IMG/VR virus record: IMGVR_UViG_3300044533_000706
Coordinates: 1-40,561 of that record
Length of the DNA stretch: 40,561 nt
Origin: a virus
Direction: 5' to 3' (one strand)
Within the stretch, counting starts at the first letter, position 1; each line of letters opens with the position of its first letter. Both the position numbers and the translations under genes were made by a program. The notes below the pieces were generated by a model. That model was not told where the DNA came from, ran no database searches, and saw only the letters and a list, made by a program, of their open reading frames with translations. Positions 22,542-29,350 of the stretch are shown piece after piece.

Positions 22542-22556
22542 TTAAAATAGTACAAT
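22528..22556 (+). promoter_or_regulatory. Near-leaderless promoter for the Ntn-hydrolase gene
   Basis: TGGACA (22528-22533), 17-base spacer, TACAAT (22551-22556), then six bases to the ATG at 22563. No ribosome binding site fits. Confidence 0.68.
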
Positions 22557-22562
22557 AGTATT

Positions 22563-23120
22563 ATGACTTGTATTGTTGCAATTGCCCAAGGTGGTGTCGT
22601 TTATATGGCATCAGATCATGCTGCATCAGATGATAAAACTGGATGGATACTATCAAGAAAAGAACCAAAGTGTTTTAAAGTTGGTCAGTATGCTATTGCA
22701 TTTACAGATTCATTTCGCATGGGGCAAATTCTTCAGTACATGTGGACGCCTCCAAAATATACACCAACAAAAACTAATTCTGGTTTAGATAAGTTTATGA
22801 GAACTAAGTTTGTTGATTCAGTTAAGCTTGCGTTTAAAGAGCATGGGTATGGAAGCATTGGGTCATCTTCAGAAGAAGATACTGGTGGTATTTTTATAGT
22901 TGGTCTTGAAGGTAGAATCTTTACTATAGATGAAGACTTTCATGTTGGAGAAAATATTGTAAACTACATGGCAGAAGGAAGCGGCGGACAGATAGCACTT
23001 GGAGCACTGCATGCAACAAAAAATCAAAAGAACCCTAGACTTAGATTAAAAGCAGCATTAGAAGCAGCAACTGAGTTTAATATGAGCGTGGCAGCCCCCT
23101 ATACATACATTCAAGTTTAG
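22563..23120 (+). CDS. Ntn-hydrolase (HslV/proteasome-beta-like)
   Basis: 185 residues. MTCIVAIAQGGVVYMASDHAASDD is the proteasome-subunit start, with Thr2 (or Cys3) as the likely nucleophile after Met removal; the later MAEGSGGQIALGALHATK and KAALEAATEFN match the conserved GSG loop and helix. The size is that of HslV (about 175). An unfoldase partner was not seen in this window, so it may use a host ATPase, act on its own, or serve another N-terminal hydrolase role. It has its own promoter. Confidence 0.78.
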   Translation: MTCIVAIAQGGVVYMASDHAASDDKTGWILSRKEPKCFKVGQYAIAFTDSFRMGQILQYMWTPPKYTPTKTNSGLDKFMRTKFVDSVKLAFKEHGYGSIGSSSEEDTGGIFIVGLEGRIFTIDEDFHVGENIVNYMAEGSGGQIALGALHATKNQKNPRLRLKAALEAATEFNMSVAAPYTYIQV

Positions 23121-23122
23121 TG

Positions 23123-23128
23123 TATACT
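23123..23128 (+). promoter_or_regulatory. Near-leaderless -10 before the zinc-ribbon gene at 23135
   Basis: TATACT at 23123-23128, six bases before the ATG. No SD. The -35 region is not consensus. Confidence 0.5.
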
Positions 23129-23134
23129 TAGACA

Positions 23135-23347
23135 ATGGACATCAATGACCTAAGACCAGATTACTCTCAGTCAATGGACGTAAGAGGTGTACCAACACAT
23201 GTATGCCCATGTGGTTGTGAAATATGGAACCTTAAAGTTATTTTTGATAATTGCGAAATTGCAACTTATTTTTTAGATATGGAGTGTGCTAATTGTGGCA
23301 CACTGGCAACTGCACCAACGCCACTTGATAGAGAAGAAGAAGAATGA
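23135..23347 (+). CDS. Zinc-ribbon protein
   Basis: 70 residues. THVCPCGCEIW (about 23-29) and MECANCGTLATAPTP (about 50-56) form a zinc ribbon with beta strands between. The C-terminus is acidic (DREEEE). No catalytic motif. Leaderless promoter upstream; the stop overlaps the next ATG by four bases. Confidence 0.75.
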   Translation: MDINDLRPDYSQSMDVRGVPTHVCPCGCEIWNLKVIFDNCEIATYFLDMECANCGTLATAPTPLDREEEE

Positions 23348-23520
23348 GATCACAAAGAAGAATAGATTTGTTAGAACTTGAACTATATAAGCTTAGAATT
23401 GAATTAGATATAATGCACGAAATCATGAGTAATATTATTAACACACAAACTCAGGCAGCTGAGCTTAAAAATATGGATTCTGGTAAATGGTATCCACGCA
23501 AGAACCCAACACAAAACTAA
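23344..23520 (+). CDS. Small helical protein
   Basis: 58 residues, ATGA-coupled to the zinc-ribbon gene. A heptad pattern (RIDLLELELYKLRIELDIMHEIMSNIINTQ) indicates a coiled coil in the N-terminal half, with a basic, proline-containing tail. No function assigned. The subtilase promoter follows directly. Confidence 0.65.
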   Translation: MRSQRRIDLLELELYKLRIELDIMHEIMSNIINTQTQAAELKNMDSGKWYPRKNPTQN

Positions 23521-23526
23521 AAACTA

Positions 23527-23555
23527 TTGACAAGCAGCACTTTATTTAGTAAAAT
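23527..23555 (+). promoter_or_regulatory. Near-leaderless consensus promoter for the subtilase gene
   Basis: TTGACA (23527-23532), 17-base spacer, TAAAAT (23550-23555), then seven bases to the ATG at 23563. The -35 contains a TTG in frame with the gene, which can be mistaken for a start codon. No SD is present. Confidence 0.75.
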
Positions 23556-23562
23556 TAGTCTT

Positions 23563-24537
23563 ATGAAAAAACTAATTGCAGTTGGTCTTATTTCCGTTTC
23601 AATTTCAATTATGGCAACGCCTGCACAGGCAAATTTAAAGACACGGACTTTAGTTCCAACTCTAGCCATTTTAGACACCGCCTTGGATACATCAATACCA
23701 TTAATTAAATCAAGATTATCTGGAGAAGTTTGCATACTTGATTGGCCATCTTGTCCCAATGGTAGTTCTTTTATGGAAGGCGAAGGGTCCACCACTCTTC
23801 CAATGAACATTCTTTCTAATATAAACTTTAGTCACGGTACTCAAATGGCTTCAGTAGCATTGCAAAGTAACCCAGATTTAAATATAGTTTTTGTTAGAAT
23901 CTTTGGGAACACTTCATCAGGAGAAAGAGAAAGAACTGGGATTAGTACTTTAGTAAATGCATTAAATTGGGTTAGTGTTAATAGGGAAAAATATAACATA
24001 GTTGCGGTATCTGCATCGCAGGGAGCATCTGGGCCTGTTATTAATAAGCCATCAAACTCAAGCTATTGTGCAGTAACACCTTTAGATAAAGTAGTTACTG
24101 ATTTGAGCAACTCTGGTATTCCAGTATTCTTTCCATCTGGAAACAGTGGTGCAGATCCTAGAATGAAAAACAAAATTGAATGGCCATCGTGCATAAGTCA
24201 GTCCATTGCAGTTGGTGGAGTTTTTGTTAATGATGAAATAGGAAAATCAATTAAGCCAAAGCTTAACATACAAAGTAATTATGACAAAAATCTTGTTGAT
24301 ATCTGGGGGGAATGGAATAGTAAGTCTATTTACCCTGGTAATATAAATGGAATTTCTATTGGAACTTCTGTTTCAACTCAAGTTATTGCCGCAAAATATG
24401 TGGCTTTAAAGGCTGCAAAGCCAAACTTTTCTTCTGTACAGATAATTACGTTGATGAAATCATCTTCTGATATAGTGGTTAATTCAGCAAAACAAAGGGT
24501 TTATTTATTTAATCTAAGAAAGGCTATCAATGGATAA
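23563..24537 (+). CDS. Secreted subtilisin-like serine protease (S8)
   Basis: 324 residues. A signal peptide (MKKLIAVGLISVSISIM, cleavage after AQA at 23) is followed by a subtilase core: D38 in LAILDTALD, H91 in FSHGTQMASV, the oxyanion asparagine N194 in PSGNSGAD, and nucleophile S269 in SIGTSVSTQVIAA. All catalytic residues are present. Four cysteines (CILDWPSC, YC, SC) may form disulfides outside the cell. No propeptide of typical length is seen, so it may be a minimal enzyme. Secreted proteases in phages are rare; cell-surface processing or release of nutrients or receptors is possible. The stop overlaps the next gene. Confidence 0.9.
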   Translation: MKKLIAVGLISVSISIMATPAQANLKTRTLVPTLAILDTALDTSIPLIKSRLSGEVCILDWPSCPNGSSFMEGEGSTTLPMNILSNINFSHGTQMASVALQSNPDLNIVFVRIFGNTSSGERERTGISTLVNALNWVSVNREKYNIVAVSASQGASGPVINKPSNSSYCAVTPLDKVVTDLSNSGIPVFFPSGNSGADPRMKNKIEWPSCISQSIAVGGVFVNDEIGKSIKPKLNIQSNYDKNLVDIWGEWNSKSIYPGNINGISIGTSVSTQVIAAKYVALKAAKPNFSSVQIITLMKSSSDIVVNSAKQRVYLFNLRKAING

Positions 24538-24757
24538 AAATGTAACCGTAATGCAAGCAATAGTTGAAGATGTTGCAACAGAGCTATATCAGTTGTGGTA
24601 CAACTCAGTTCCAGCCGAACAGAGAACAGAAGAATCTTCTAAGGCAATGGCAAAAAATGCTTCAGAGACAACATTCTTTGTAGTACAAAAGTTTATGGAT
24701 AAATTTAATGCAGAAGCAGAAAATCTGAAATCTGTTGACAAAGGCTCTGAAATTTAG
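24530..24757 (+). CDS. Hypothetical helical protein
   Basis: 75 residues, entirely helical and acidic (TVMQAIVEDVATELYQLWYNSVPAEQ...FVVQKFMDKFNAEAENL). It overlaps the subtilase stop by eight bases, so it is translated with it. It could be a protease-associated factor, but it has no signal peptide and so stays in the cytoplasm. Family not recognised. Confidence 0.65.
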   Translation: MDKNVTVMQAIVEDVATELYQLWYNSVPAEQRTEESSKAMAKNASETTFFVVQKFMDKFNAEAENLKSVDKGSEI

Positions 24758-24763
24758 TATTAT
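24735..24763 (+). promoter_or_regulatory. Near-leaderless promoter for the thioredoxin gene
   Basis: TTGACA (24735-24740), 17-base spacer, TATTAT (24758-24763), then six bases to the ATG at 24770. The promoter overlaps the previous gene's end. No SD. Confidence 0.7.
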
Positions 24764-24769
24764 ACTTAT

Positions 24770-25078
24770 ATGATAGTAACTGATGAGAATTTCGATAGCG
24801 TAGTATCTAGTCATAAAACTATACTTATCGATTTTTGGGCACCCTGGTGTGGCCCATGCAAAAAGGTGTCTCCAATATTAGATGAGATATCTTCAGAGAG
24901 TGGATTATGGGTTGGAAAGTTAAATGTTGATGAGAATCCTATCAAATCAGCGGAATACTCAATAACCTCAATCCCATACATGGTACTATTTAGATCTGGA
25001 AAGCCAGTTAAAACTATTACTGGTGCAAAACCTAAGCATATTATGCTGGAAGAGCTTTCAGAATGGATCTCAGAATGA
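24770..25078 (+). CDS. Thioredoxin
   Basis: 102 residues with the active site WCGPC at 26-30 (DFWAPWCGPCKKVSP) and the cis-proline loop SIPYMVLF. This is a standard-length thioredoxin with all functional residues. It may reduce ribonucleotide reductase, AhpC or the phage redoxins, or be a processivity factor, as in T7 where the host thioredoxin plays that role. Own leaderless promoter; its stop is overlapped by the next ATG. Confidence 0.95.
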   Translation: MIVTDENFDSVVSSHKTILIDFWAPWCGPCKKVSPILDEISSESGLWVGKLNVDENPIKSAEYSITSIPYMVLFRSGKPVKTITGAKPKHIMLEELSEWISE

Positions 25079-25248
25079 AAATGAAACTATTTAATTTCTG
25101 GATTAAATTTGGATATCGTAAGGGTTGGGTTTCGGATGTATTTTGCGATACACACGATGGTCCGCCTTTAACGGATGAAGAAATGCAAGAATGGGAAGAA
25201 GGAGGAGATCCCTGCTCTTTCCATGTAAAAATAAATGCACTACATTAA
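25075..25248 (+). CDS. Small phage protein with CDTHDGPPLT motif
   Basis: 57 residues starting at the ATG that overlaps the thioredoxin stop (ATGA). The pattern KFGYRKGWVSDVFCDTHDGPPLTDEEMQEW followed by EEGGDPCSFHVK suggests metal ligands C, H, D and a further C, H. I recall similar short proteins in actinophages without known function. Coupled to thioredoxin, it may be a redox or metal partner. Confidence 0.65.
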   Translation: MKMKLFNFWIKFGYRKGWVSDVFCDTHDGPPLTDEEMQEWEEGGDPCSFHVKINALH

Positions 25249-25251
25249 ATT

Positions 25252-25274
25252 TCTGTAATCGCAAAGGTTACAGA
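25252..25274 (+). other. Hairpin in the leader of the alanine-rich secreted protein gene
   Basis: TCTGTAA and TTACAGA form a perfect 7-bp inverted repeat with a nine-base loop between the preceding gene and the AAGGAG ribosome site at about 25281-25286. A TACATT (25241-25246) upstream could be a -10, which would put the hairpin near the 5' end of the message, as in the leaders at 11008 and 28771. It may stabilise the mRNA or bind a regulator. Confidence 0.45.
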
Positions 25275-25296
25275 GGAAATAAGGAGAATAAATTAA

Positions 25297-26457
25297 ATGA
25301 ACTCATTTAAGAAAATCGCACTAGCCATGGTTGCAGCCATGACTTTGGGCACAATGGTAGCAACACCTGCAAGTGCTGCTGTAATGACAGTCGCTGTCGA
25401 TCTCGCTGGAACGGCTAACACAACTGCCTCAGCAATCGCAACACCTGCATCATTGCCAGTCCCAGCAGACAACACAGTTGACGCTGCTGACGCACTTAAG
25501 TTCGTCGCAACAGTTGACACAGGAACAGTCGTTTCTGTAGTAACAACAAACGCAACAATCGTTTCTGCACTACACACAACCGCTGCACCAGTAACATCGG
25601 CATCAGGCTCTTCAAGCCTAAGCATTGCAACTGGTACAGGAACAACTGCAACATTCTATGTCTACACAAAGACAACAGCAATCGGTACAGTTGTAATTAC
25701 CAATGGTGGAACACAACTTACATACTACGTACAGGGAACTGCTGGTAAGATTAATAACCTAACAGTTTCTGCTCCAGCATCTGGTGCTGCAGGAACAAAG
25801 CAGGATATTCTAGTCACAGCAACAGACGTATTTGGAAACAAGGTTTCTGCTAAGTCTCTTACTGCAACAGTATTTGCTGCTACAGCAACACTAGATTCAG
25901 CAACAGCAACAACTGGTGCTACACTTTCAGACTTTGGAGTTGCAAAGTTTACCGCAACACTTCCAACAACTGGAACACGAGCACTAATTATGTTTGCTCC
26001 AACTACATCAACTGACGCAAATTCAGCAGATGTCGTTGGCCTAACTGCTCGCACACTTGCACCATTTGCTGAGGTAACAGTTCGTGATCTAGTATCAGAA
26101 CTTGCAGCACAAACTGCTGCTAAGGATGCAGCACTTGCTGCTAAGGCAATCTCAGATGCTGCAGTCGTAAAGGCTGCTTCAGATGCTGTTGCTGCTAAGG
26201 CTGCTTCAGATGCTGCTCTCGCAGCAGAGAAGGCTGCTTCTGCAACTGCACTTGCTGCCGAGAAGGCTGCTTCTGCTAAGGCACTTGCTGATGCAAAGGC
26301 TGCTTCGGATGCAGTTGTACTTGCTAAGGATGCAACCATCGCTAAGCTAACAGCAGATAATGCTGCTGCACTTAAGTCAATCAAGACCGCTTTCAATGCA
26401 CTTGCAAAGAAGTGGAATGCAAAGAATCCAAATGCAAAGGTTACTTACCTAAAGTAA
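25297..26457 (+). CDS. Secreted alanine/threonine-rich surface protein, host-like
   Basis: 386 residues. Signal peptide with cleavage after ATPASA (about 27), then beta-sandwich-like threonine/alanine repeats (TATVFAATATLDSATATTGATLSD), then an alanine/lysine helical coiled coil (about 262-365; AAEKAASATALAAEKAASAKALADAK), and a basic end (AKKWNAKNPNAKVTYLK). Composition is strikingly different from neighbours: many GCT, GCA, GTC and GAC codons and higher GC. Strong ribosome site AAGGAG. It resembles secreted S-layer or surface proteins of planktonic actinobacteria, so recent transfer from a host or selection for very high expression is likely. Function as envelope decoy, adhesin or virion component unproven. 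Confidence 0.75.
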   Translation: MNSFKKIALAMVAAMTLGTMVATPASAAVMTVAVDLAGTANTTASAIATPASLPVPADNTVDAADALKFVATVDTGTVVSVVTTNATIVSALHTTAAPVTSASGSSSLSIATGTGTTATFYVYTKTTAIGTVVITNGGTQLTYYVQGTAGKINNLTVSAPASGAAGTKQDILVTATDVFGNKVSAKSLTATVFAATATLDSATATTGATLSDFGVAKFTATLPTTGTRALIMFAPTTSTDANSADVVGLTARTLAPFAEVTVRDLVSELAAQTAAKDAALAAKAISDAAVVKAASDAVAAKAASDAALAAEKAASATALAAEKAASAKALADAKAASDAVVLAKDATIAKLTADNAAALKSIKTAFNALAKKWNAKNPNAKVTYLK

Positions 26458-26467
26458 TTAGTTAAAT

Positions 26468-26497
26468 AATGGGGCAGGTGCACGTGCCTGCCCCATT
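26468..26497 (+). terminator. Hairpin terminator after the alanine-rich protein gene
   Basis: A perfect 11-bp stem AATGGGGCAGG/CCTGCCCCATT with an eight-base loop that itself contains CACGTG. It starts 11 bases after the stop codon. The run after the stem is only moderately T-rich (ACTACTATT). Confidence 0.8.
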
Positions 26498-26510
26498 ACT
26501 ACTATTATGA

Positions 26511-26516
26511 TAAAAT
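26511..26516 (+). promoter_or_regulatory. Near-leaderless -10 before the 26524 gene
   Basis: TAAAAT at 26511-26516, seven bases before the ATG at 26524, immediately after the terminator. The -35 is weak. Confidence 0.45.
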
Positions 26517-26523
26517 AGATATT

Positions 26524-26676
26524 ATGGAATGGGATCATTTTCACACAATTAAAAAAAAAGTTTTAAACGAATTAATTAATGAAATAGAAAATTTAGAATT
26601 TCCGCCAGACTGGAGACCTAAAGATGTTTTAGCTCTCGTACTTAGAAAATTAAAAGAAAAAGAGGAATCATGTTAA
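26524..26676 (+). CDS. Small basic helical protein (50 aa)
   Basis: 50 residues: MEWDHFHTIKKKVLNELINE then FPPDWRPKDVLALVLRKLKEKEE. Two helices joined by a proline turn. First gene after the terminator, and overlapping the KAPAK-repeat gene by seven bases. Function unknown. Confidence 0.6.
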   Translation: MEWDHFHTIKKKVLNELINEIENLEFPPDWRPKDVLALVLRKLKEKEESC

Positions 26677-26903
26677 CTAAATTAAAAATAAATATTCTGG
26701 GTTGGCTCGGTGTCACACCAAAAGAAGTTGTGTTTGAAAAAATTGACACTGTTGTTATTAAGAAAGCTGCCAAGAAGGCACCAGCCAAGAAGGCACCAGC
26801 CAAGAAGGCACCAGCCAAGAAGGCACCAGCCAAGAAGGCACCAGCCAAGAAGGCACCAGCCAAGAAGTCTTCAGGCGGAGGAAAAGGATCTGCAGTACTA
26901 TAA
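26670..26903 (+). CDS. Lys/Ala/Pro-repeat DNA-binding-like protein
   Basis: 77 residues. The first 33 have a short helical part (LKINILGWLGVTPKEVVFEKIDTVVIKK). The rest is the unit AKKAP repeated six times, ending KKSSGGGKGSAVL. This is the composition of histone H1-like tails and of the basic tails of actinobacterial HU proteins, which bind and compact DNA. Here the tail is attached to a tiny N-terminal part with no HU fold, so it may bind DNA or polyphosphate/RNA non-specifically. Coupled to both neighbours. Confidence 0.75.
   Translation: MLTKLKINILGWLGVTPKEVVFEKIDTVVIKKAAKKAPAKKAPAKKAPAKKAPAKKAPAKKAPAKKSSGGGKGSAVL
26769..26867 (+). repeat. Tandem 15-bp repeat (six perfect copies)
   Basis: GCCAAGAAGGCACCA repeated six times without a change from 26769 to 26858, then a partial copy to 26867. 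The perfect identity at third codon positions implies recent expansion by slippage, so copy number probably varies between relatives or within a population. Confidence 0.97.
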
Positions 26904-27133
26904 TGGAATCTAAAAAGAGAAGTTCTATTAAGGCAATAAGCTATACTGCATTTCACGTAGGTGTTGCTAGCTTACTATTCTCGTATTTAATATATGTTAT
27001 TACTGGTGAATGGGAAAACGAATACTTAGAGCCCATAACTATAGGTTTTCTAGTATACGTTGCTTGGGAAATTGTTGGATACTTTATATTTGAAAGAATT
27101 TGGAATAATCGCTGGCTCAGGAAGATCAAATAA
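26903..27133 (+). CDS. DUF2061-like membrane protein (second copy)
   Basis: 76 residues: SIKAISYTAFHVGVASLLFSYLIYVITG then ITIGFLVYVAWEIVGYFIFERIWNNRW. Two membrane segments and the same KAxSY start and W-E/I-F-I-Y pattern as the copy at 12354, with more divergence. It comes before a luciferase-like monooxygenase gene. DUF2061 is commonly linked to sulfur assimilation in bacteria, so this pairing may hint at sulfonate metabolism, which is inference. Confidence 0.7.
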   Translation: MESKKRSSIKAISYTAFHVGVASLLFSYLIYVITGEWENEYLEPITIGFLVYVAWEIVGYFIFERIWNNRWLRKIK

Positions 27134-27140
27134 TTAAACA

Positions 27141-27935
27141 ATGAAATTTCATTGGATGATCAGGCATGAAGATACAAGCCCAGATGGTTTAAAAAAAGCT
27201 TTTAACTATATTAATAGCTTTGGGTATAACTCATGCATGTTAACTTACCATTCAAGAGAAAATGACATGTTTATTAAGCTTGCTAGGGCAATAGACCCAA
27301 GCATAGCGTTAAAATATATTATAGCAATGAGAACCTATGCCATAAGCCCAGAGTACCTTGGGCTTATGGTAAAAGGCTTTGAAGAGATTGCAAAAGATAA
27401 GATTATGTTTAATATAGTTGCTGGGGACCTACATGCAAATGAAACTAGTGTAGAGGATATGGTTGATTCTACTATGTTGGCCACATCCCAGGATAGAGTT
27501 AAATACACTGGGTTATGGTTAGAAAAATTCGTTAACTTGGAAATTTTAAAAGGCCGCATTCCGAAGATGTTTATGAGCGGAACTTCAAAAGCCACATTTG
27601 AAAACTGCAAAAAATTTAATGGCGGTGCCATGGTAATGGTTGATTATTATATGGAAAATAAAGAGTTCCTATCTCAATTTGATACCAGGTGTGTAAGTCT
27701 ACAGATATGTATTAGAGATACAGATGAAGAAGCTAATGAAGTAAAGCATGCAAATTATGATGGGGACAAGCTAAAGTGGTGCTATTTTTATTCAGAAAAG
27801 ACTTTATTGGAAAAGCTAATTGATCTGAAAAAAAATGGAGTAACTGATATAATGGTTACTGGACTACCATTTGACCCTGAAGTTTATAGGGTTCATGAAT
27901 TTATAAAGAAAAATATGGAGATTTTTAATGGATGA
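27141..27935 (+). CDS. Luciferase-like flavin monooxygenase (short)
   Basis: 264 residues. MIRHEDTSPDGLKKAFNYINSFGYN at the start, and RTYAISPEYLGLMVKGFEEIAKDKIMFNIVAG (about 64-95) match the TIM-barrel luciferase-like family, where SsuD has the same ISPxxxxxM...FNxVxG stretch. Such enzymes use reduced FMN and oxygen on sulfonates, alkanes or heterocycles. The protein is about 100 residues shorter than SsuD, so the C-terminal barrel part is abbreviated. No flavin reductase is seen nearby. Coupled to the following 2OG dioxygenase (eight-base overlap). Confidence 0.8.
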   Translation: MKFHWMIRHEDTSPDGLKKAFNYINSFGYNSCMLTYHSRENDMFIKLARAIDPSIALKYIIAMRTYAISPEYLGLMVKGFEEIAKDKIMFNIVAGDLHANETSVEDMVDSTMLATSQDRVKYTGLWLEKFVNLEILKGRIPKMFMSGTSKATFENCKKFNGGAMVMVDYYMENKEFLSQFDTRCVSLQICIRDTDEEANEVKHANYDGDKLKWCYFYSEKTLLEKLIDLKKNGVTDIMVTGLPFDPEVYRVHEFIKKNMEIFNG

Positions 27936-28608
27936 TGTAAAGATAATTAATAATTTTATATCTAAAGAAGATATTGATATATTTAGAAAATACATAGACA
28001 ACAATTGGGAAGATCAGACCTTGTTTAGACATAGGGTTGGGTTAGCATTCAATAAAGGATTAGCAGTGAGAGCTGTTTTCCCAGACGAGAAGCCAGCATC
28101 ATTATTTAAAGAGCTAGAAGACATAGTGTATAAACATTCTGAAAAATTTTTAAACCTATCTAAAGATCTTTTTTCTGACGATAGAGAGGTTTATTTTTAT
28201 GGCGTATCTATTACTAGATTGAGCAAAGATATTCAAATAAGAATTCACGCAGACATCCATGAAGACTTTAGTGATTTAGTTTATTCTGGAGTAATGTATT
28301 TAAATGATGATTATGAGGGTGGAGAGATAACATTTGTTGATAGCCACGAGTTTACCGAAAAAGATATAAAGATGGATTACTCTAAAGGATTGCTGGTTCC
28401 ATTTCCTATTTATGAAGACTCATTAGGAGGATTTTCCTATAAGCCTGTAGCTGGAGATATTGTTATATTCCCAGCTAATAAGTTGCACGGAGGTAAGGTG
28501 GTAATTGATGGAACTAGGGACGCAATAGTCTTTTGGTCTACGTTATCAAAAGAGTACGCATTTGAAGGTTTTGACTCAGACAGAGTCTTAAAAAAGATAA
28601 GAAGCTGA
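27928..28608 (+). CDS. 2OG-Fe(II) dioxygenase, prolyl-4-hydroxylase-like
   Basis: 226 residues. NNFISKEDIDIF is the usual N-terminal element. Iron ligands H107-x-D109 (IRIHADIHED) and H187 (NKLHGGKV), with R197 for 2-oxoglutarate; VMYLNDDYEGGEITF and KPVAGDIVIFPA complete the beta-helix. Close to the partial gene at the left edge and to the C-terminal half of the fusion at 30996. Coupled to the flavin monooxygenase, suggesting two oxidations on one substrate. Confidence 0.9.
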   Translation: MDDVKIINNFISKEDIDIFRKYIDNNWEDQTLFRHRVGLAFNKGLAVRAVFPDEKPASLFKELEDIVYKHSEKFLNLSKDLFSDDREVYFYGVSITRLSKDIQIRIHADIHEDFSDLVYSGVMYLNDDYEGGEITFVDSHEFTEKDIKMDYSKGLLVPFPIYEDSLGGFSYKPVAGDIVIFPANKLHGGKVVIDGTRDAIVFWSTLSKEYAFEGFDSDRVLKKIRS

Positions 28609-28622
28609 TAGGTTGAATATGC

Positions 28623-28745
28623 ATGTTTAGTGGATTTTGTGAAATAAAAGGCTGTGGGAAAAAAGCAACAAGACTTTCAGGGCACCAATCTGGCCCAATA
28701 ATTGATATATGTGATGATTGCTGGCATGAGCAATATAAGTCCTAA
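28623..28745 (+). CDS. Small zinc-finger peptide (40 aa)
   Basis: 40 residues with C6 (GFCEIKGCGKK), C11 and a second pair CDDCWHEQY near the end, giving a compact four-cysteine zinc site. It starts 15 bases after the dioxygenase stop. It is the first of a run of very short genes from 28.6 to 29.7 kb. Confidence 0.55.
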   Translation: MFSGFCEIKGCGKKATRLSGHQSGPIIDICDDCWHEQYKS

Positions 28746-28754
28746 TCAACTAAA

Positions 28755-28763
28755 TGCTATAAT
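28755..28763 (+). promoter_or_regulatory. Extended -10 promoter for the small-peptide cluster
   Basis: TGCTATAAT (extended -10; TATAAT 28758-28763). The -10 ends 58 bases before the ATG at 28821, the same spacing as the hsp20 promoter, with a hairpin beginning at the predicted start site. Confidence 0.62.
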
Positions 28764-28770
28764 AGTTCTA

Positions 28771-28794
28771 TAAGCGGAATACTAGTCCCGCTTA
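28771..28794 (+). other. 5'-terminal hairpin in the leader of the small-peptide cluster
   Basis: TAAGCGG and CCGCTTA form a 7-bp stem with a ten-base loop, starting at or one base after the predicted first transcribed base. A hairpin at the very 5' end often protects mRNA from degradation. The ribosome site AGGAG lies downstream and is left exposed. Confidence 0.6.
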
Positions 28795-28820
28795 AATAAA
28801 TAACCTATAGGAGTAATAAC

Positions 28821-28973
28821 ATGTCAGACGGAAAAGATTTAAACGGATTTACATCACCAAAGGTAAACGATTCAACCGTATGGGGCAATAACGAGCAGTA
28901 TGCAGCTGATCCAAAGGCAGCATTCCCATCAACAGACGTTTCAAACCAAGCGCAGGCTCAGGGACCTAAGTAA
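28821..28973 (+). CDS. Small hydrophilic protein, strongly expressed
   Basis: 50 residues, polar and without hydrophobic core (SDGKDLNGFTSPKVNDSTVW then ADPKAAFPSTDVSNQAQAQGPK). It has the best expression signals in the cluster: extended -10, 5' hairpin, and TAGGAG ribosome site. High-level synthesis of a disordered small protein suggests a structural or sequestering role, or a peptide substrate. No family recognised. Confidence 0.7.
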   Translation: MSDGKDLNGFTSPKVNDSTVWGNNEQYAADPKAAFPSTDVSNQAQAQGPK

Positions 28974-28974
28974 C

Positions 28975-29067
28975 ATGTGCTTTGAGTGCGGTTGCGAAAG
29001 CGTAGGAAGTGAAACTGGAGTTAAAGAAGTTAGCATCCAGGATGTATCAGATCAAAGGAATCAATAA
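28975..29067 (+). CDS. Cysteine-rich micro-peptide (30 aa, CxxCxC)
   Basis: 30 residues beginning MCFECGCESVG. One base after the previous stop; the stop shares a base with the next ATG (TAATG). The CFECGC block is shared in form with the next gene (CKDCSC), so they are tandem relatives. Metal binding or a modified peptide product are both possible. Confidence 0.55.
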   Translation: MCFECGCESVGSETGVKEVSIQDVSDQRNQ

Positions 29068-29174
29068 TGTGTAAAGATTGTTCATGTGGAAAAGATGAGC
29101 AGATTCAAAATGAATCAGGTCCATCACCAGCTAGTAACAATGTTGTGACTATATCACAAATTAAAGGTGCATAG
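29067..29174 (+). CDS. Cysteine-rich micro-peptide (35 aa, CxxCxC)
   Basis: 35 residues beginning MCKDCSCGKDEQ, then a serine/proline/asparagine tail. TAATG coupled with the previous gene and its TAG overlaps the next GTG. The N-terminal cysteine motif is the only conserved-looking part between the two micro-peptides. Confidence 0.55.
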   Translation: MCKDCSCGKDEQIQNESGPSPASNNVVTISQIKGA

Positions 29175-29350
29175 TGTCAGAAAATGTTGTAAACTCTGGA
29201 GAGGCAACTAAAAAAAATCCTTCTCAGGGTAAATTTAAATCTGGTATTCATGAAAAAAGACCTCCAATGAAAGTGGATGTTAATAAACATGGCATAAGGA
29301 GAGAAACTCCTGCAGTTCCACCTAAAAAGGTGGGCAGGAAAAAAATATAA
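29174..29350 (+). CDS. Small basic protein (58 aa, GTG start)
   Basis: GTG start overlapping the previous stop, with AAAGG six bases upstream. Product is basic and proline/lysine-rich (SGIHEKRPPMKVDVNKHGIRRETPAVPPKKVGRKK) and likely disordered, fitting nucleic-acid binding. The stop shares a base with the next ATG (TAATG). Confidence 0.6.
   Translation: MSENVVNSGEATKKNPSQGKFKSGIHEKRPPMKVDVNKHGIRRETPAVPPKKVGRKKI

Noticed and set aside
23527-23562. TTG at 23527 (and at 35939) as start codons of the protease genes
   Set aside because: Each TTG is the first part of a TTGACA -35 box; starting at the downstream ATG gives a normal signal peptide.
25725-26396. Long minus-strand frame of alanine/serine repeats
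   Set aside because: Antisense image of the alanine-rich secreted protein; the biased codon use of the real gene keeps the opposite frame open.
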